Source: a bacterium (lineage in GTDB: Bacteria > Margulisbacteria > Marinamargulisbacteria > JABIPA01). Taken from it: a DNA stretch of 52,549 nucleotides. The notes beneath the pieces are model-generated. The model saw nothing but the letters and a program-made list of their open reading frames with translations. It was not told the origin of the DNA and made no database searches. Within the stretch, counting starts at the first letter, position 1. The number at the start of each line of letters is the position of its first letter. The stretch is taken from the NCBI GenBank assembly GCA_018698675.1, contig JABIPA010000060.1:1-52549 (forward strand), given 5' to 3'. Shown here one piece after another: positions 38,801-46,797 of the stretch. The translations under genes were made by a program, and so were the position numbers.

Positions 38801-40661
38801 CAAATTTTGGAACCAATTTATCTCTGCCTCCAAGAATTGGGACGTTTCATTATTAAACGAATTTTTTGTGGAAGTCCTAACGCGAGCTCAACTATCCGAA
38901 TCTTACTTTTTAATCGTTTATTATTCGTTAGCTAATCGCCATAAAAAACATATTTCAAATTGGATGACACTTGCCTATAACGACACATGTTTTTCTTACG
39001 TTGTTAAATTTATCTTTAAATCTATCCCAACAGAAAAATCCAAAACATCCCAATATAATTATCTACACCCATTTTTAGATTGCTGCTTATCTTTAGACAG
39101 GATGAAATCTGATTCAAGCATATTAAGTGCTTACATTTCTAAAAAATATTACATGTCTCTCAGGCAAAATGATCAACTGTCCTTATTAAGTTGGATGAGG
39201 ACAAATTGTTCGGAATTCATACCATTATTAGGTAAACACGTGTTTAATTTATGTTGGGAAAGTAAATCACATACAAACTCTTTAGATTTAACTCCGTTCA
39301 CATCAATGATTATTGCCCTTTGTCCAGGAGATGAAAAACTAAAAGACGCGATTATAAGTGCGTTGTCTGCCGAACATTTGTTAGCCTTAAGTTTCGAAAA
39401 TAAGTTACAGTTTACAAAAAAATCAATTTTGAAAAAGTTGGAAGCTCACTCCGATTGGGACACAAAAACAGCAAGTCAATCTTTTTCAAATTTCTTATCC
39501 CAGTTACAGGGATTTTTACATAAAAATAAAAAGGCAATCGACACCTATCATTATCAATGGCTCGTACTAAGTATTTTAAAAATCACACCTTCATTAACGT
39601 ATTCATTTCAAAAAAGCACATTAAATAACGACTTTTTCTTTAATGTCGATTGTTCCCAATCAGTCGCACCTCTCAAAAAATATCAACAATTCAACCTGTT
39701 ACTGTCAGCATTTATAGATGTTTCTCCTAAAATTCTATCATCCAAGCTTTTGGGGAATTTAAGTAAAAAACTTTCGAACGACAATAGAAAAATAAAAAAA
39801 GATATTATCTATCCACTTTTCCAACTTATTGAAGCAGGAACGTTTGAAGCAACATTTAATACATCTGATTTTAATGGATTTGAGGGACCAGAAACGATTA
39901 TCCATATGATGAAAGATATACAGATGATAGATGAGAATGGAAACCAAAAAACGCCTACCACCCAACTAAAAGAACCCATTTATTTATCGTTAATAAAAGA
40001 ACAATCTCTTCCAAAATCAAATACGTGCAGTAACACCATATTTTGGAAATCAATTACGACGATTGTAAGAGACAAGGAATCAATAAAAACGCTAACGCTC
40101 AGGCACCCTCTTTTATTTATGTTATTTGCTTCTCAATATTTTCCATTTTCCTCTAAAAAAATATCAGAAACTTATTCTATCTATAAAGAGTTTAAAAAGG
40201 CAGTATCAAGTAGCGTTATTTCATCATTGTTTGACCCTAAATTCGGCGAACTAATATTCGGGCTTTTTTCTGACTGGGAAACAAACACTGTCCAACGTTT
40301 TCGAATAAAAAATACGGTTCCACAATTTACAAAAGATGATTCAATTGAAACGAACCTTATATTAGAACAAACCTTGTACATTCAAGCCATGCTATATTTT
40401 CTAACAGAAATTCCAACAGATAATTGGAGACAAGAATTTACAGAATTTTTCTTAAGCGATACGACCGACAATCAATCAAATGACATATTATTTGACTCGG
40501 TATTAAACAAAATCATTTCAAATCCACGTCTTGTCCAAAAACTATCGGAAAAAACGTTACACCATTTCGGTGAGACAAGTACGTCTCTTCAAGGACTAAG
40601 GGCTATCGCCACTTCCTGGAAGACATCAAAAACTTTATCCCCTTTAAAAGTAATAAAATAA
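32805..40661 (+). CDS. Giant helical protein, 2618 aa, unknown
   Basis: This protein of about 300 kDa matches no family I recognise. It is rich in Leu, Phe, Ser, Lys, Asn and Trp, contains many cysteines and looks helical from end to end, as in an alpha-solenoid. A Ser/Pro/Ala-rich linker lies around residues 760-800. I see no signal peptide, no membrane helix and no catalytic motif. It starts inside the end of the 266-aa gene (20-nt overlap), so it is translationally coupled, and closes the seven-gene plus-strand block. Its composition (Cys and Trp present, Ala low) differs sharply from the Cys-poor 5605-aa protein, which suggests it stays in the cytoplasm as a scaffold, unfolding or delivery partner for the exported giant. 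That role is inference. Confidence 0.85.
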   Translation: MSTFSTKPPYLNDLFAYQLFTQAVLKLKKTVKDKYGTNPSTNPTTWFWKQLSKIKWTNEIPLFSEIEIDIYSKADKQKKSLRFLSRQWQDTCRVNLTKRWWGFSKKNAIKNYDEKTMSQAFLKDELKIAIDTLKIRTEKQPAPTYHSQRLDELSVMLVQSKQIDNFIDFSNQWISFQNEVFLFLDSLNIATIEKNRPSIQAQLHNLPFYLKISFLISIILQKIKLEKFSGFLHLEKSITNQRNEPLRLKSFCIAERKKIGLSLSKNYGFDAWPSVNTILFQLKEAEETLLNYHSNAPDCKLKSVLRSTIKAVSKKWTQFETDYDDTLGNYSQILSITPYFLDQKDVLFSSKGLINYYLDSLRNFLVDSHQSPEKILEACSDFFKYVDHEMQQANPEPVLKYVLDYCYRENLLKLMESLMVNLAITLPTARIVDQLNNCLEDADHPEGLVIIFESLFLSNIHQPHPSNWWNSSTFINHMKTHFQSQLFLDSSFKWNQFFGLYEPNEILNSTILTIWHSEFQKNKSIQSIVNKLHATYSLKASNQNQSFGARVMISHYLGKIQKKDSSFHNEFKKSISAQANGINQLIKNEKNFELILQGSKFSPSHSKLKPLQKEWSSIIINDTIHLLDEALFKQPWRFIFVLKTPETLQNLATLLQLFIQTNTTSLFKLLSIYSEIIIQHSHCIEDWLHVWELTCKQNEGLALAFKNQTLTFLTDCDKQTKLLIDIMSESSIHLLSEKKHLQLGNKNSDVDAAKTMHALKTSKTMPLSTPKQKKESSFPSLFKAQAPAILSNEPTASKPYFSAVCKLVFNKVERPSQKAPLFKLLNWLESTFSNVNLSVFSVQNKQINLTSWAKYQLLLHIDENKVDYASMFPSYLTEKVLSFHDDFFKKSKPDLIADYLNIATDINIIRPNMSKTKQHFFDSWLLVYDLFIDINNQKNCFDFFDIVLQNSEHCPNLTKRFLYVLQHADLFQEFCSKKMDINVLNRLIDNIELFNKNTNCIRSFLENILKLSIDNPSYVSTWKSKLVLLKELTKAQTDNSHALVCKCLINLGFFESITQSDLGHLEKSEYFLDIQQSTLLFSKFKALVNYTWNQSEISPSNLYQFDDFISKYVKALYTLKWTDISFYLKTTILLNKIKNQLTLKKSTSSLSIIESRLFQSIIIPIADKFGLSNTNAVISEDLLLKRPSFSMTFFSNLTNDEQFSFLNFINWDSDIFEKADSFFVASEHKLNNYFLLIIKWATDTEKNPDILQFFIEETSKQKNWIQNKEQLVRDYTERLRNRVLDHRPTHFQFQEFFQIISYNRHKIQEVIHQSSLIDEKTKQFFISLCNNKLPQEQSQNSLYLAFLSLYFINKNEDIDFKESIRHLTDSLWYSFFCTPIQSDKIFTHFLDYNSKKTTESLRFILTHLANKSPQIYTQFGKHLISFFRKHNLSQTKLHHLLKNGNFLKYGGDTLAVLLKKEIDTPQPSVIPISDTDPITIVTNLQRISEVPESLTLETIISWASAHPQSNEYAAYINYLSWIDSNEIKQFMSDTVQSFKNPVKIFEWLSNLLSHPLLYCKQEFKNNKLETLVKIISETNDPSGEIEHTLVSLLKENSPSFKSMTPPNLKLKQLPKSTLDFSSSFSAYVIKTSLLCKDRGMDADTFLTLISHFKRLPETIPSSYFEKIKRSFLSPSIFTLIEDISFNNKPIFESLLLQKPVTQSIQAYSASSCSPTSLLGQQILQRLQEMSISNCQEFLTNYYSGILSDDKLTLYTSLIESIVESDESIVDLTAYFEQINTPYPVMNLSDNFFNQGLTTIYRNRFNQKFQDIYVSQSVSLIELSDLSKKLESPDYKSTFLSRLAEETLPWTNSFHSNFLGPQDQTRSFYSQILHSDLTVKDSLNLETFEKKLKKDFFDSLSSSHSKDAVISPLAFIQFFDLASILFTNKERESFLPLLMSLSKSFLKNQSHKMEILLELLDSSFLNEKNKEDLWSTCFDKSNTKMALDVITALLKTPWFPKFWNQFISASKNWDVSLLNEFFVEVLTRAQLSESYFLIVYYSLANRHKKHISNWMTLAYNDTCFSYVVKFIFKSIPTEKSKTSQYNYLHPFLDCCLSLDRMKSDSSILSAYISKKYYMSLRQNDQLSLLSWMRTNCSEFIPLLGKHVFNLCWESKSHTNSLDLTPFTSMIIALCPGDEKLKDAIISALSAEHLLALSFENKLQFTKKSILKKLEAHSDWDTKTASQSFSNFLSQLQGFLHKNKKAIDTYHYQWLVLSILKITPSLTYSFQKSTLNNDFFFNVDCSQSVAPLKKYQQFNLLLSAFIDVSPKILSSKLLGNLSKKLSNDNRKIKKDIIYPLFQLIEAGTFEATFNTSDFNGFEGPETIIHMMKDIQMIDENGNQKTPTTQLKEPIYLSLIKEQSLPKSNTCSNTIFWKSITTIVRDKESIKTLTLRHPLLFMLFASQYFPFSSKKISETYSIYKEFKKAVSSSVISSLFDPKFGELIFGLFSDWETNTVQRFRIKNTVPQFTKDDSIETNLILEQTLYIQAMLYFLTEIPTDNWRQEFTEFFLSDTTDNQSNDILFDSVLNKIISNPRLVQKLSEKTLHHFGETSTSLQGLRAIATSWKTSKTLSPLKVIK

Positions 40662-40682
40662 TAAAAAGCTATTTTAAGATTG

Positions 40683-42182
40683 TTATGAAAAGAACCGTTT
40701 CACCTTAAACGAAATGGAGTGACGACACCCTTGATCTACCAACAAGGCATACAGGCTACTTGTCGAATCAACGTCATCCAAAAGATTTTTCCTAGTCCAA
40801 ATGCCATAAAAATGCCGTTGTTCAAAGCCATTGTCTTTTGAAACGGGGTATCCTGCATCAATAAATAATTGCACCATTTCCATCGACTTCATTTGAACAC
40901 ATTTATGAAAACTAGACTCTCTAGATACGACCCCAAACTTGCCCTCTACAACTTTACCTGCATCAATAGTTTCAGGTGTCATTTGCACCAAAAATAACTT
41001 CACAGCGTCTATGGATTCTTTTTCAACAGCTATATATAGACATGACATAATATTACAATGCTCTCTATCATCAGAGACAACCCTGGAAACTCTGTCATTG
41101 CAGACAGTCACTCCATTATCCGATAAAATATTAATAATCGAAGACAAATTTAACTCAGCCGCAACATACAAAGCGGACACATCAATGCCATACCCTTGTT
41201 TTCCAAAATCGTCCGAAACGTTATACCCATTTCTAGCCAAGGCCTCAACAGATAAATCGGCTCCTTTAACTACTGCGACAAACAAGCAAGACTCTCTTAA
41301 AACGACGGTCCCTAATTCGTCATATATCAAAAGACCCGCACCTGTACCTATCGGATAATCATTATCACTTAACGCTTGAATAACATCTGGAAAATTTGAC
41401 CTAGCAGCCATAAACAAACTTGATATTCTTTTTGTTACTCGTCCCAAATTATCAAATTCTTTCTTTCCAAAATCGGATTTTATTGAATATCCATAATTTT
41501 GAAGTGTCGTAACAAGAGAGTCAGCCCCTACGCAACACACTTTAAAGAAACTCGAAATCCTCGCTTTTCTATTACCTAATTCGTCAAAAATTTCATAGCC
41601 AGAATCATTTTTAAAGTTATAGAAATTTTCCTTCAAAACTGAAACTGCTTTTTCAGACTTTACGGAACAAGCCAAATACAACAAGGACCTGTTTCTAAAA
41701 CGAATATCATGAATTGCAGGTGAATACAGTCCCCAAAATCTAATCATACACTTCCAGGTCATCTCTTTCGCTATATGAACAATCGCCTCTTCTACATATT
41801 CTTTCTTAAGAAAATTAAAATAATCATAAATTTCGTCAAACTTAGACTTTTCCAAAAAATTCATAAATTTAGACCGTTCATAAATTTCCCTACAATCGGT
41901 TAAAACTGAATCAGGAATTAAATGAGCCGTTCCCGTATGAGGAATATACCTGGAATGTTTTAAGTTACTTTGAATAGATTCCTTTAAAGTTGATCTGGCA
42001 TACCATGAATTCATCAACAAATAAGCCGTTTCCTGGGTCCCACTATCGTCCACATTCATCTTATATTTCTGAACACCGTCGGATAAAGAAGGTAAAGGGT
42101 GAAGAGGCGATAATGTATTTAGAGTAATACAATCATAAAAAGTAGAAGAAGGATCCAAATATGAAACTATTTTTTGTTGCAC
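40683..42182 (-). CDS. Ankyrin-like repeat protein with a 44-residue period, 499 aa
   Basis: Repeats with the core SxL(F/Y)xA(A/V) recur at Tyr169, Phe213, Phe257, Phe301, Tyr339, Tyr383 and His426, spaced 44, 44, 44, 38, 44 and 43 residues; a divergent one is at Tyr478. Each continues with a helix ending in LxxNGY and then a loop such as DFGKKEFDNLG. This is the ankyrin helix-turn-helix pattern plus about 11 extra residues in the loop. Residues 1-160 are a separate helical part. The first codon is GTG at 42182, just after an in-frame stop and without a clear ribosome site, so a later start (Met42) is possible. It lies 20 nt from the end of the convergent 2618-aa gene. Such proteins bind other proteins and are common among effectors of host-associated bacteria; the target is unknown. 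Confidence 0.7.
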   Translation of the reverse strand: MQQKIVSYLDPSSTFYDCITLNTLSPLHPLPSLSDGVQKYKMNVDDSGTQETAYLLMNSWYARSTLKESIQSNLKHSRYIPHTGTAHLIPDSVLTDCREIYERSKFMNFLEKSKFDEIYDYFNFLKKEYVEEAIVHIAKEMTWKCMIRFWGLYSPAIHDIRFRNRSLLYLACSVKSEKAVSVLKENFYNFKNDSGYEIFDELGNRKARISSFFKVCCVGADSLVTTLQNYGYSIKSDFGKKEFDNLGRVTKRISSLFMAARSNFPDVIQALSDNDYPIGTGAGLLIYDELGTVVLRESCLFVAVVKGADLSVEALARNGYNVSDDFGKQGYGIDVSALYVAAELNLSSIINILSDNGVTVCNDRVSRVVSDDREHCNIMSCLYIAVEKESIDAVKLFLVQMTPETIDAGKVVEGKFGVVSRESSFHKCVQMKSMEMVQLFIDAGYPVSKDNGFEQRHFYGIWTRKNLLDDVDSTSSLYALLVDQGCRHSISFKVKRFFS

Positions 42183-42266
42183 TCTAAACTATAAACATCC
42201 AACTCAAAATATTCAAGAACCGTAACAAATACCATTGCCTAAGGGGAAAGAATTATAATTTTTAGA

Positions 42267-43514
42267 TTAACTTTCAACAGGTTCAGGAATCCGAACGTTT
42301 CTAACCTTAGGGTTAGATTCAAAAACATCGTCTATCCCGAGATTTACCCCAATCATAAGATCCGTAGCAGGAGTTCCCTTTTGCTCTTCTTGAAAAGAAA
42401 ATCCAAGTTCATCAAGATTAAGGTGGGTTATTTCTAATCTATCATATGTCGGCTCAAAAATATCATTCAAATCAATATCGTCAGCAACTTTTCTGACACT
42501 CTGTTTTCTAAGTCCAATTAAAGCGTGATCCAATACAATAGCCCGTTGTCCCGAATCAGAAATATAGAAAGGATTATTTTTACTTTTCACGCATACTAAC
42601 TCTTCTAGCGCATGTATTATTTTAAGATCAATGAGCTCCATCTGATTAAGACTCCATCCCGACGCAACATCATCCATTTCACCCAGTTTTAAAAACGCCT
42701 TTTCAGCAAGTTTCGCTAAGTTATCTTTAAGGCAGTACTTAGACTGATAGCTGTATCCAAGAAATAAAATTGGCGCCTCTCCATTTACTTTAGAAACGAT
42801 ATCCATAGAAATTGTGTGTCTAAACAAGTTATTACACACCTGCACCTTCAACTTAAATTTAGGGTCAGACAAACAAATACACTCTGTATAGAATCGTTTC
42901 AATTCGCTATATGCACCCGCTTTTTGGCGGCTATTTTCCGCCTTACACCCACCTACTAAACCTATAACAAAAGCGGGGTTCGCTAATGCAGCGGTCGTGG
43001 CACATACTACTCCACTTCCCATACCAATAACCTTAGATTTCAAACTATGCGAGTCAATTTTTTCTGAAACATTAAGCATCAATTTCTTAACAAGATCTTC
43101 TCCTATCGAATCCAATACATGTTTCAATAGAGTTCTCATCTCGTCCCCGTTTATTCTAGTTCGGAATAAATCTCTATTTAAAAGACCTTCTTTCAATTTA
43201 GAATTTAGAAATGCCGGAAAAGAATGGGCATCAAACAAAATAGGACAAGATTTACCTTTGATATGCATGATAACTAGCTCGCCAGAACGCTCCATGTATT
43301 TTAGATTAAGCAAATCATTCGTAGTAAATTGATTAAGAGTGACATGTTTATCAATTTTTGTAGATATTATCTCTTTAGCCGCTAAATACATTCGACTCTT
43401 GGCACTAGTCTTAGGTCCCGTTGATTTAACACATGATGGATGTACAACCTGGTAATCCCTACCCTTTCCATCAACAGGTAACATAGGAACAGGACTTATT
43501 TTTGAATTAAACAT
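42267..43514 (-). CDS. Unknown protein, 415 aa, with one hydrophobic Gly/Ala segment
   Basis: No family is recognised. A hydrophobic Gly/Ala/Val-rich stretch at about 162-188 (VIGMGSGVVCATTAAL, then NPAFVIGLVGG) could insert in a membrane or form a buried hairpin. The flanks look globular, with several cysteines, and the C-terminal 70 residues are acidic. There is no signal peptide. The start ATG follows GAAGG at short spacing. It lies between the ankyrin-like gene (84 nt downstream) and dinB (106 nt upstream), all on the minus strand. Small hydrophobic hairpins of this kind occur in some secreted effectors that enter host membranes, but nothing here proves that. Confidence 0.65.
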   Translation of the reverse strand: MFNSKISPVPMLPVDGKGRDYQVVHPSCVKSTGPKTSAKSRMYLAAKEIISTKIDKHVTLNQFTTNDLLNLKYMERSGELVIMHIKGKSCPILFDAHSFPAFLNSKLKEGLLNRDLFRTRINGDEMRTLLKHVLDSIGEDLVKKLMLNVSEKIDSHSLKSKVIGMGSGVVCATTAALANPAFVIGLVGGCKAENSRQKAGAYSELKRFYTECICLSDPKFKLKVQVCNNLFRHTISMDIVSKVNGEAPILFLGYSYQSKYCLKDNLAKLAEKAFLKLGEMDDVASGWSLNQMELIDLKIIHALEELVCVKSKNNPFYISDSGQRAIVLDHALIGLRKQSVRKVADDIDLNDIFEPTYDRLEITHLNLDELGFSFQEEQKGTPATDLMIGVNLGIDDVFESNPKVRNVRIPEPVES

Positions 43515-43620
43515 AATACCTTCTTTATATTTTATAAATAATTACTAACGACCCAAATTGAATCTCTATAAAGAATTAACGAAAAATTTAAAAAAAAATT
43601 TCAAATTAAAATACTCACCA

Positions 43621-44733
43621 CTAAAACAAGACCTGCTGAACACCATTACTAAAGGTGATACTAGAGTCTGTAACTTCAGAATCTCCAAACGAACTCACAC
43701 CAATCCCAAGCAGCCTAACCGACCGAGCCCCGACTTCCGTTTTCAATAGAAGTTGATACGACACCTCAAACAATTCATCCACATCATTCGTTTTTCGTTC
43801 GATGCTAATACACCTCGTAATTTGTTCAAAATCAGAATACTTAATTTTTAATGTGATTGTTTTGCCTTTTAAATCTTTTTTAACTAACTGCTCAGAAACC
43901 CGAACACTTATCTTTCGAATTTCTTCCTGAATCTTATCCAAGTCATTAAGATCTTCGGAAAATGTTCGTTCTGCACTCAATGACTTCCTTATCCGTTCGG
44001 TTCTAACGGGACGCTCGTCTATTCCTCGGCTTCTATCATAAAGCCATCCTGCCATACGTTTCCCAAGTTTTCGTTCCAGTTCAGAAATATGAATAGGCCA
44101 AATTTCCTTGCACAATTTAAATCCAAGACTGTTTAATTTTTTCTCGGTAACAGAACCTACTCCCGGAATTTTTCTCAACGATAAATGTTCCATAAAAACC
44201 TTAGCTTTATGAGGAGGAACAACCGTAATTCCATTTGGTTTGTTCATATCAGACGCAATTTTTGCGATGAGCTTATTTGGACCAACGCCTGCAGAACAGG
44301 TTAATTCCGTATCCGAAAAAACTTCAGAACGTATCCGCTTCGCAATTTCTGTTCCATATAACTGGTGTTCGGTAACATCTAAAAATGCTTCGTCTAAAGA
44401 AAGAGGCTCGATAACATCTGTATACCGTTTAAATACATCTCTAATCTGACTAGACACCGCTCTGTATTTTTCTGAATTAGGCTTAATAAATATAGCACTT
44501 GGACATCGTTTATAGGCTTGAGATGACGACATAGCCGAATGTATCCCGAATTTTCGTGCTTCGTAAGAACATGTAGCAACAACCCCTCTACTTCCGGGCT
44601 GGCCGCCTACAATCACGGGCTTTCCTTTTAAGGACGGATTATCGCGAACCTCTACGGCTGCATAAAAACAGTCCATATCAATATGAACGATTTTTCGTTG
44701 AAGTAATGTTGGATGAATACTCATTTTTTCCAT
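43621..44733 (-). CDS. dinB: DNA polymerase IV (Y-family, translesion)
   Basis: DinB copies damaged or mispaired DNA without proofreading. The 370-aa length is usual. All core motifs are present: HIDMDCFYAAVE (Asp19 as the first metal ligand, Tyr24 at the steric-gate position), CSYEARKFGIHSAM (55-68), LSLDEAFLDV (Asp114 and Glu115, metal binding), SAGVGPNKLIAKIASDMNKP and the helix-hairpin-helix KIPGVGSVTEKKL, then a little-finger domain ending in a hydrophobic tail (VQQVLF) that resembles a beta-clamp binding peptide (Q-L-x-L-F type). A TATAAT-like -10 lies on the minus strand at 44763-44768, 30 nt before the ATG. A second ATG three codons in could also serve. No LexA-type box is visible upstream. 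It is a housekeeping or stress gene inserted among accessory genes. Confidence 0.97.
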   Translation of the reverse strand: MEKMSIHPTLLQRKIVHIDMDCFYAAVEVRDNPSLKGKPVIVGGQPGSRGVVATCSYEARKFGIHSAMSSSQAYKRCPSAIFIKPNSEKYRAVSSQIRDVFKRYTDVIEPLSLDEAFLDVTEHQLYGTEIAKRIRSEVFSDTELTCSAGVGPNKLIAKIASDMNKPNGITVVPPHKAKVFMEHLSLRKIPGVGSVTEKKLNSLGFKLCKEIWPIHISELERKLGKRMAGWLYDRSRGIDERPVRTERIRKSLSAERTFSEDLNDLDKIQEEIRKISVRVSEQLVKKDLKGKTITLKIKYSDFEQITRCISIERKTNDVDELFEVSYQLLLKTEVGARSVRLLGIGVSSFGDSEVTDSSITFSNGVQQVLF

Positions 44734-44820
44734 TATAAGGTTATTTTCTCTTAATTTTGGATATTATAGTACCCACTTATCAACATCCGCACGGGGCAAT
44801 TTAAAATCCAAATTAAACAA

Positions 44821-46767
44821 TCAAGAACCAGACGCTAGACTTGCCCCTCCGGTCTTAGGAATCGTACGAGATCTAGTTGATCGCGTTACCATATTTTCAA
44901 TTTCTAAAACCTGCTCGTATAAAATTCGAAATAAATTTCGTCTATTTCCAGATTTCAAAAGATGATTGTATTCATGCCTATCTACAACGCCTTTGCCTCC
45001 TCGAATTGCCACAATTAAATTACGGGCAGAAATTGCATCTTTTGGATCCATTGCTTTGTAAAAAAGATGATGAAGTTCTACCTTAGCAACCTTTCCTGGC
45101 CGTAGTTTCTTCATTAATTGCAACAAGGCAAAGCGATTCGCTCCCAACTCTTCTACTGTGTATTTCATTTCTTTTTGAATTTTTCTTAATAATTCCGGAA
45201 ACGATTCATTCCAAACGGTTCGCATTCTTCGGTAAGCCTTCAATCCTCTAGGTTTAGAAGTCCCCGTTTTTGACTCCATTTTAGATTGAATAGTATGGCC
45301 ATATTTATCAAATAAATCGCCATGTGCCTTACTTCTAACCATTCGATTTCTTGCATCGTATAAAGACCTCCTCAATATAGGATTATGCCGAAAGTTATTA
45401 CCTCTTTCCAAAATTGCTATATGACGAATCAAACGTTTTGCTTCCGGCGATAAAGATCCTCTTCCTTTTAAATAGCCTGGACTACGTTTAGCGGCTTCAT
45501 CTTCCAAAGTATTTAAATCTCGCTGAACCAATCGTATAGCCGAGTCATAAATGGCTTTATGAGATGCCGACAACGGTAAAAAAGCATCGATTGTTGCTCT
45601 AATATGGCCCAGGTATGCCTCTCGAACAGTATCATTTGTTCGATCGAGTACTGTAAAGGTTTGCACACTAGATCTGTCTTCTGGAATTGCAGCACCTAAA
45701 ATTCCGCGTGCAGCTACTACTGCTCCAGCCCCCGCGCCCAAACCTGCTCCAGCTACTGGCCTAGCCATTGTGCCATTCTGAACGCTAGTTCCTAAATCAG
45801 AAACATCCTGTTTTTTTGTCGCAGGTGGTCTAAAAAGTGCCGTAACAGTTGCCGCCATCTTAGCATTTTCATGACCATCACAAGCGACATACCCTTGAGG
45901 TAATTCGGAGTCTAAACCATCTCCATCAGAAAAGTCCATGAGACTATCGCTACCCAATGAATCACCCACATCATCCGCAATTGCTGTTGCAACCGCCTCC
46001 AAACCTTCAGCAATTCCCAGAGTACATCTCTCGCTAAACCCTGGGGGGGTATCAGAATCATAACCTACCATATCAGCATCTCCGTCACCAAACCCACCTA
46101 CCCGCATATCCACATCATCATCACTCGAACTAGCTGCGAGAAGAACTCCCTCACCCGAAACAGAACTACCACCACTTCCCCAACCTAAATCTCCTAATGC
46201 TCGAGGTGTTCTAATTCCATCGCTACCCGTGTCCACAATTGAGCTACGACTAGATACGTAATCATCATCCGGATCCATGCCACTATTTTTCTTTGCTGTA
46301 TTGATAATATAGGCAAGTTTTTCCCGTGCCATTGCTAATGAGATTGGTTCATATGAAACGCCACCGTCATCTTCTCCAGAAAAGTCATTTTCTGAGTCTC
46401 TTAAAAACTCAAAAGGAGTACTATCATTAGGTATTGAGTCAATAAACGTCCTAAATACCTCATCGTCAATGTCCTTTCCGTCTACAAAAAAAGAAGCTGC
46501 TTCTATAGAAGAATCCAACTCATCGACAATCGATTTAAAAACAGGCTCATCTTTAGAAGAACCCAAAATAGCTAAATTGGCATGAACAACTGCCTTGCTT
46601 GACGATAATTCAGAAGAAGTATCTCTGCTTAAATCATCCTCTTCTGGCAATAAATTTATAGCCGGTCGCCCCGAACTATCTACATCGCCTTTAGATCCAC
46701 TCTCATGAGAGCCTGTCCTGAAACGGACATCCCCTACTCCAATACCCACATGCATACCTGTTTCCAT
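44821..46767 (-). CDS. Unknown two-part protein: acidic disordered N-half, basic helical C-half, 648 aa
   Basis: No family is recognised. Residues 1 to about 300 are rich in Asp, Ser, Gly and Glu and probably disordered. A Gly/Ala stretch near 350-375 (AGAGLGAGAGAVVAARG) may be a flexible or glycine-zipper hairpin. Residues about 385-630 are helical and strongly basic (Arg/Lys-rich, with RRMRTVWNESFPELLRKI), which would suit nucleic-acid or membrane-surface binding. I chose ATG at 46767 because AGGGG lies 5 nt before it; a GTG six bases upstream is the alternative. It is divergent from the NTF2-like gene, and the 154-nt gap carries the TATTCCCAA palindromes. The charge split resembles effector or chromatin-binding proteins, but no function can be assigned. 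Confidence 0.65.
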   Translation of the reverse strand: METGMHVGIGVGDVRFRTGSHESGSKGDVDSSGRPAINLLPEEDDLSRDTSSELSSSKAVVHANLAILGSSKDEPVFKSIVDELDSSIEAASFFVDGKDIDDEVFRTFIDSIPNDSTPFEFLRDSENDFSGEDDGGVSYEPISLAMAREKLAYIINTAKKNSGMDPDDDYVSSRSSIVDTGSDGIRTPRALGDLGWGSGGSSVSGEGVLLAASSSDDDVDMRVGGFGDGDADMVGYDSDTPPGFSERCTLGIAEGLEAVATAIADDVGDSLGSDSLMDFSDGDGLDSELPQGYVACDGHENAKMAATVTALFRPPATKKQDVSDLGTSVQNGTMARPVAGAGLGAGAGAVVAARGILGAAIPEDRSSVQTFTVLDRTNDTVREAYLGHIRATIDAFLPLSASHKAIYDSAIRLVQRDLNTLEDEAAKRSPGYLKGRGSLSPEAKRLIRHIAILERGNNFRHNPILRRSLYDARNRMVRSKAHGDLFDKYGHTIQSKMESKTGTSKPRGLKAYRRMRTVWNESFPELLRKIQKEMKYTVEELGANRFALLQLMKKLRPGKVAKVELHHLFYKAMDPKDAISARNLIVAIRGGKGVVDRHEYNHLLKSGNRRNLFRILYEQVLEIENMVTRSTRSRTIPKTGGASLASGS

Positions 46768-46797
46768 AAACACCCCTAAATTAAATTAAAATCTTAA

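Noticed and set aside
44733-44820. LexA-type SOS box before dinB
   Set aside because: Neither GAAC-N4-GTTC nor CTGT-N8-ACAG is present in the 87-bp gap.
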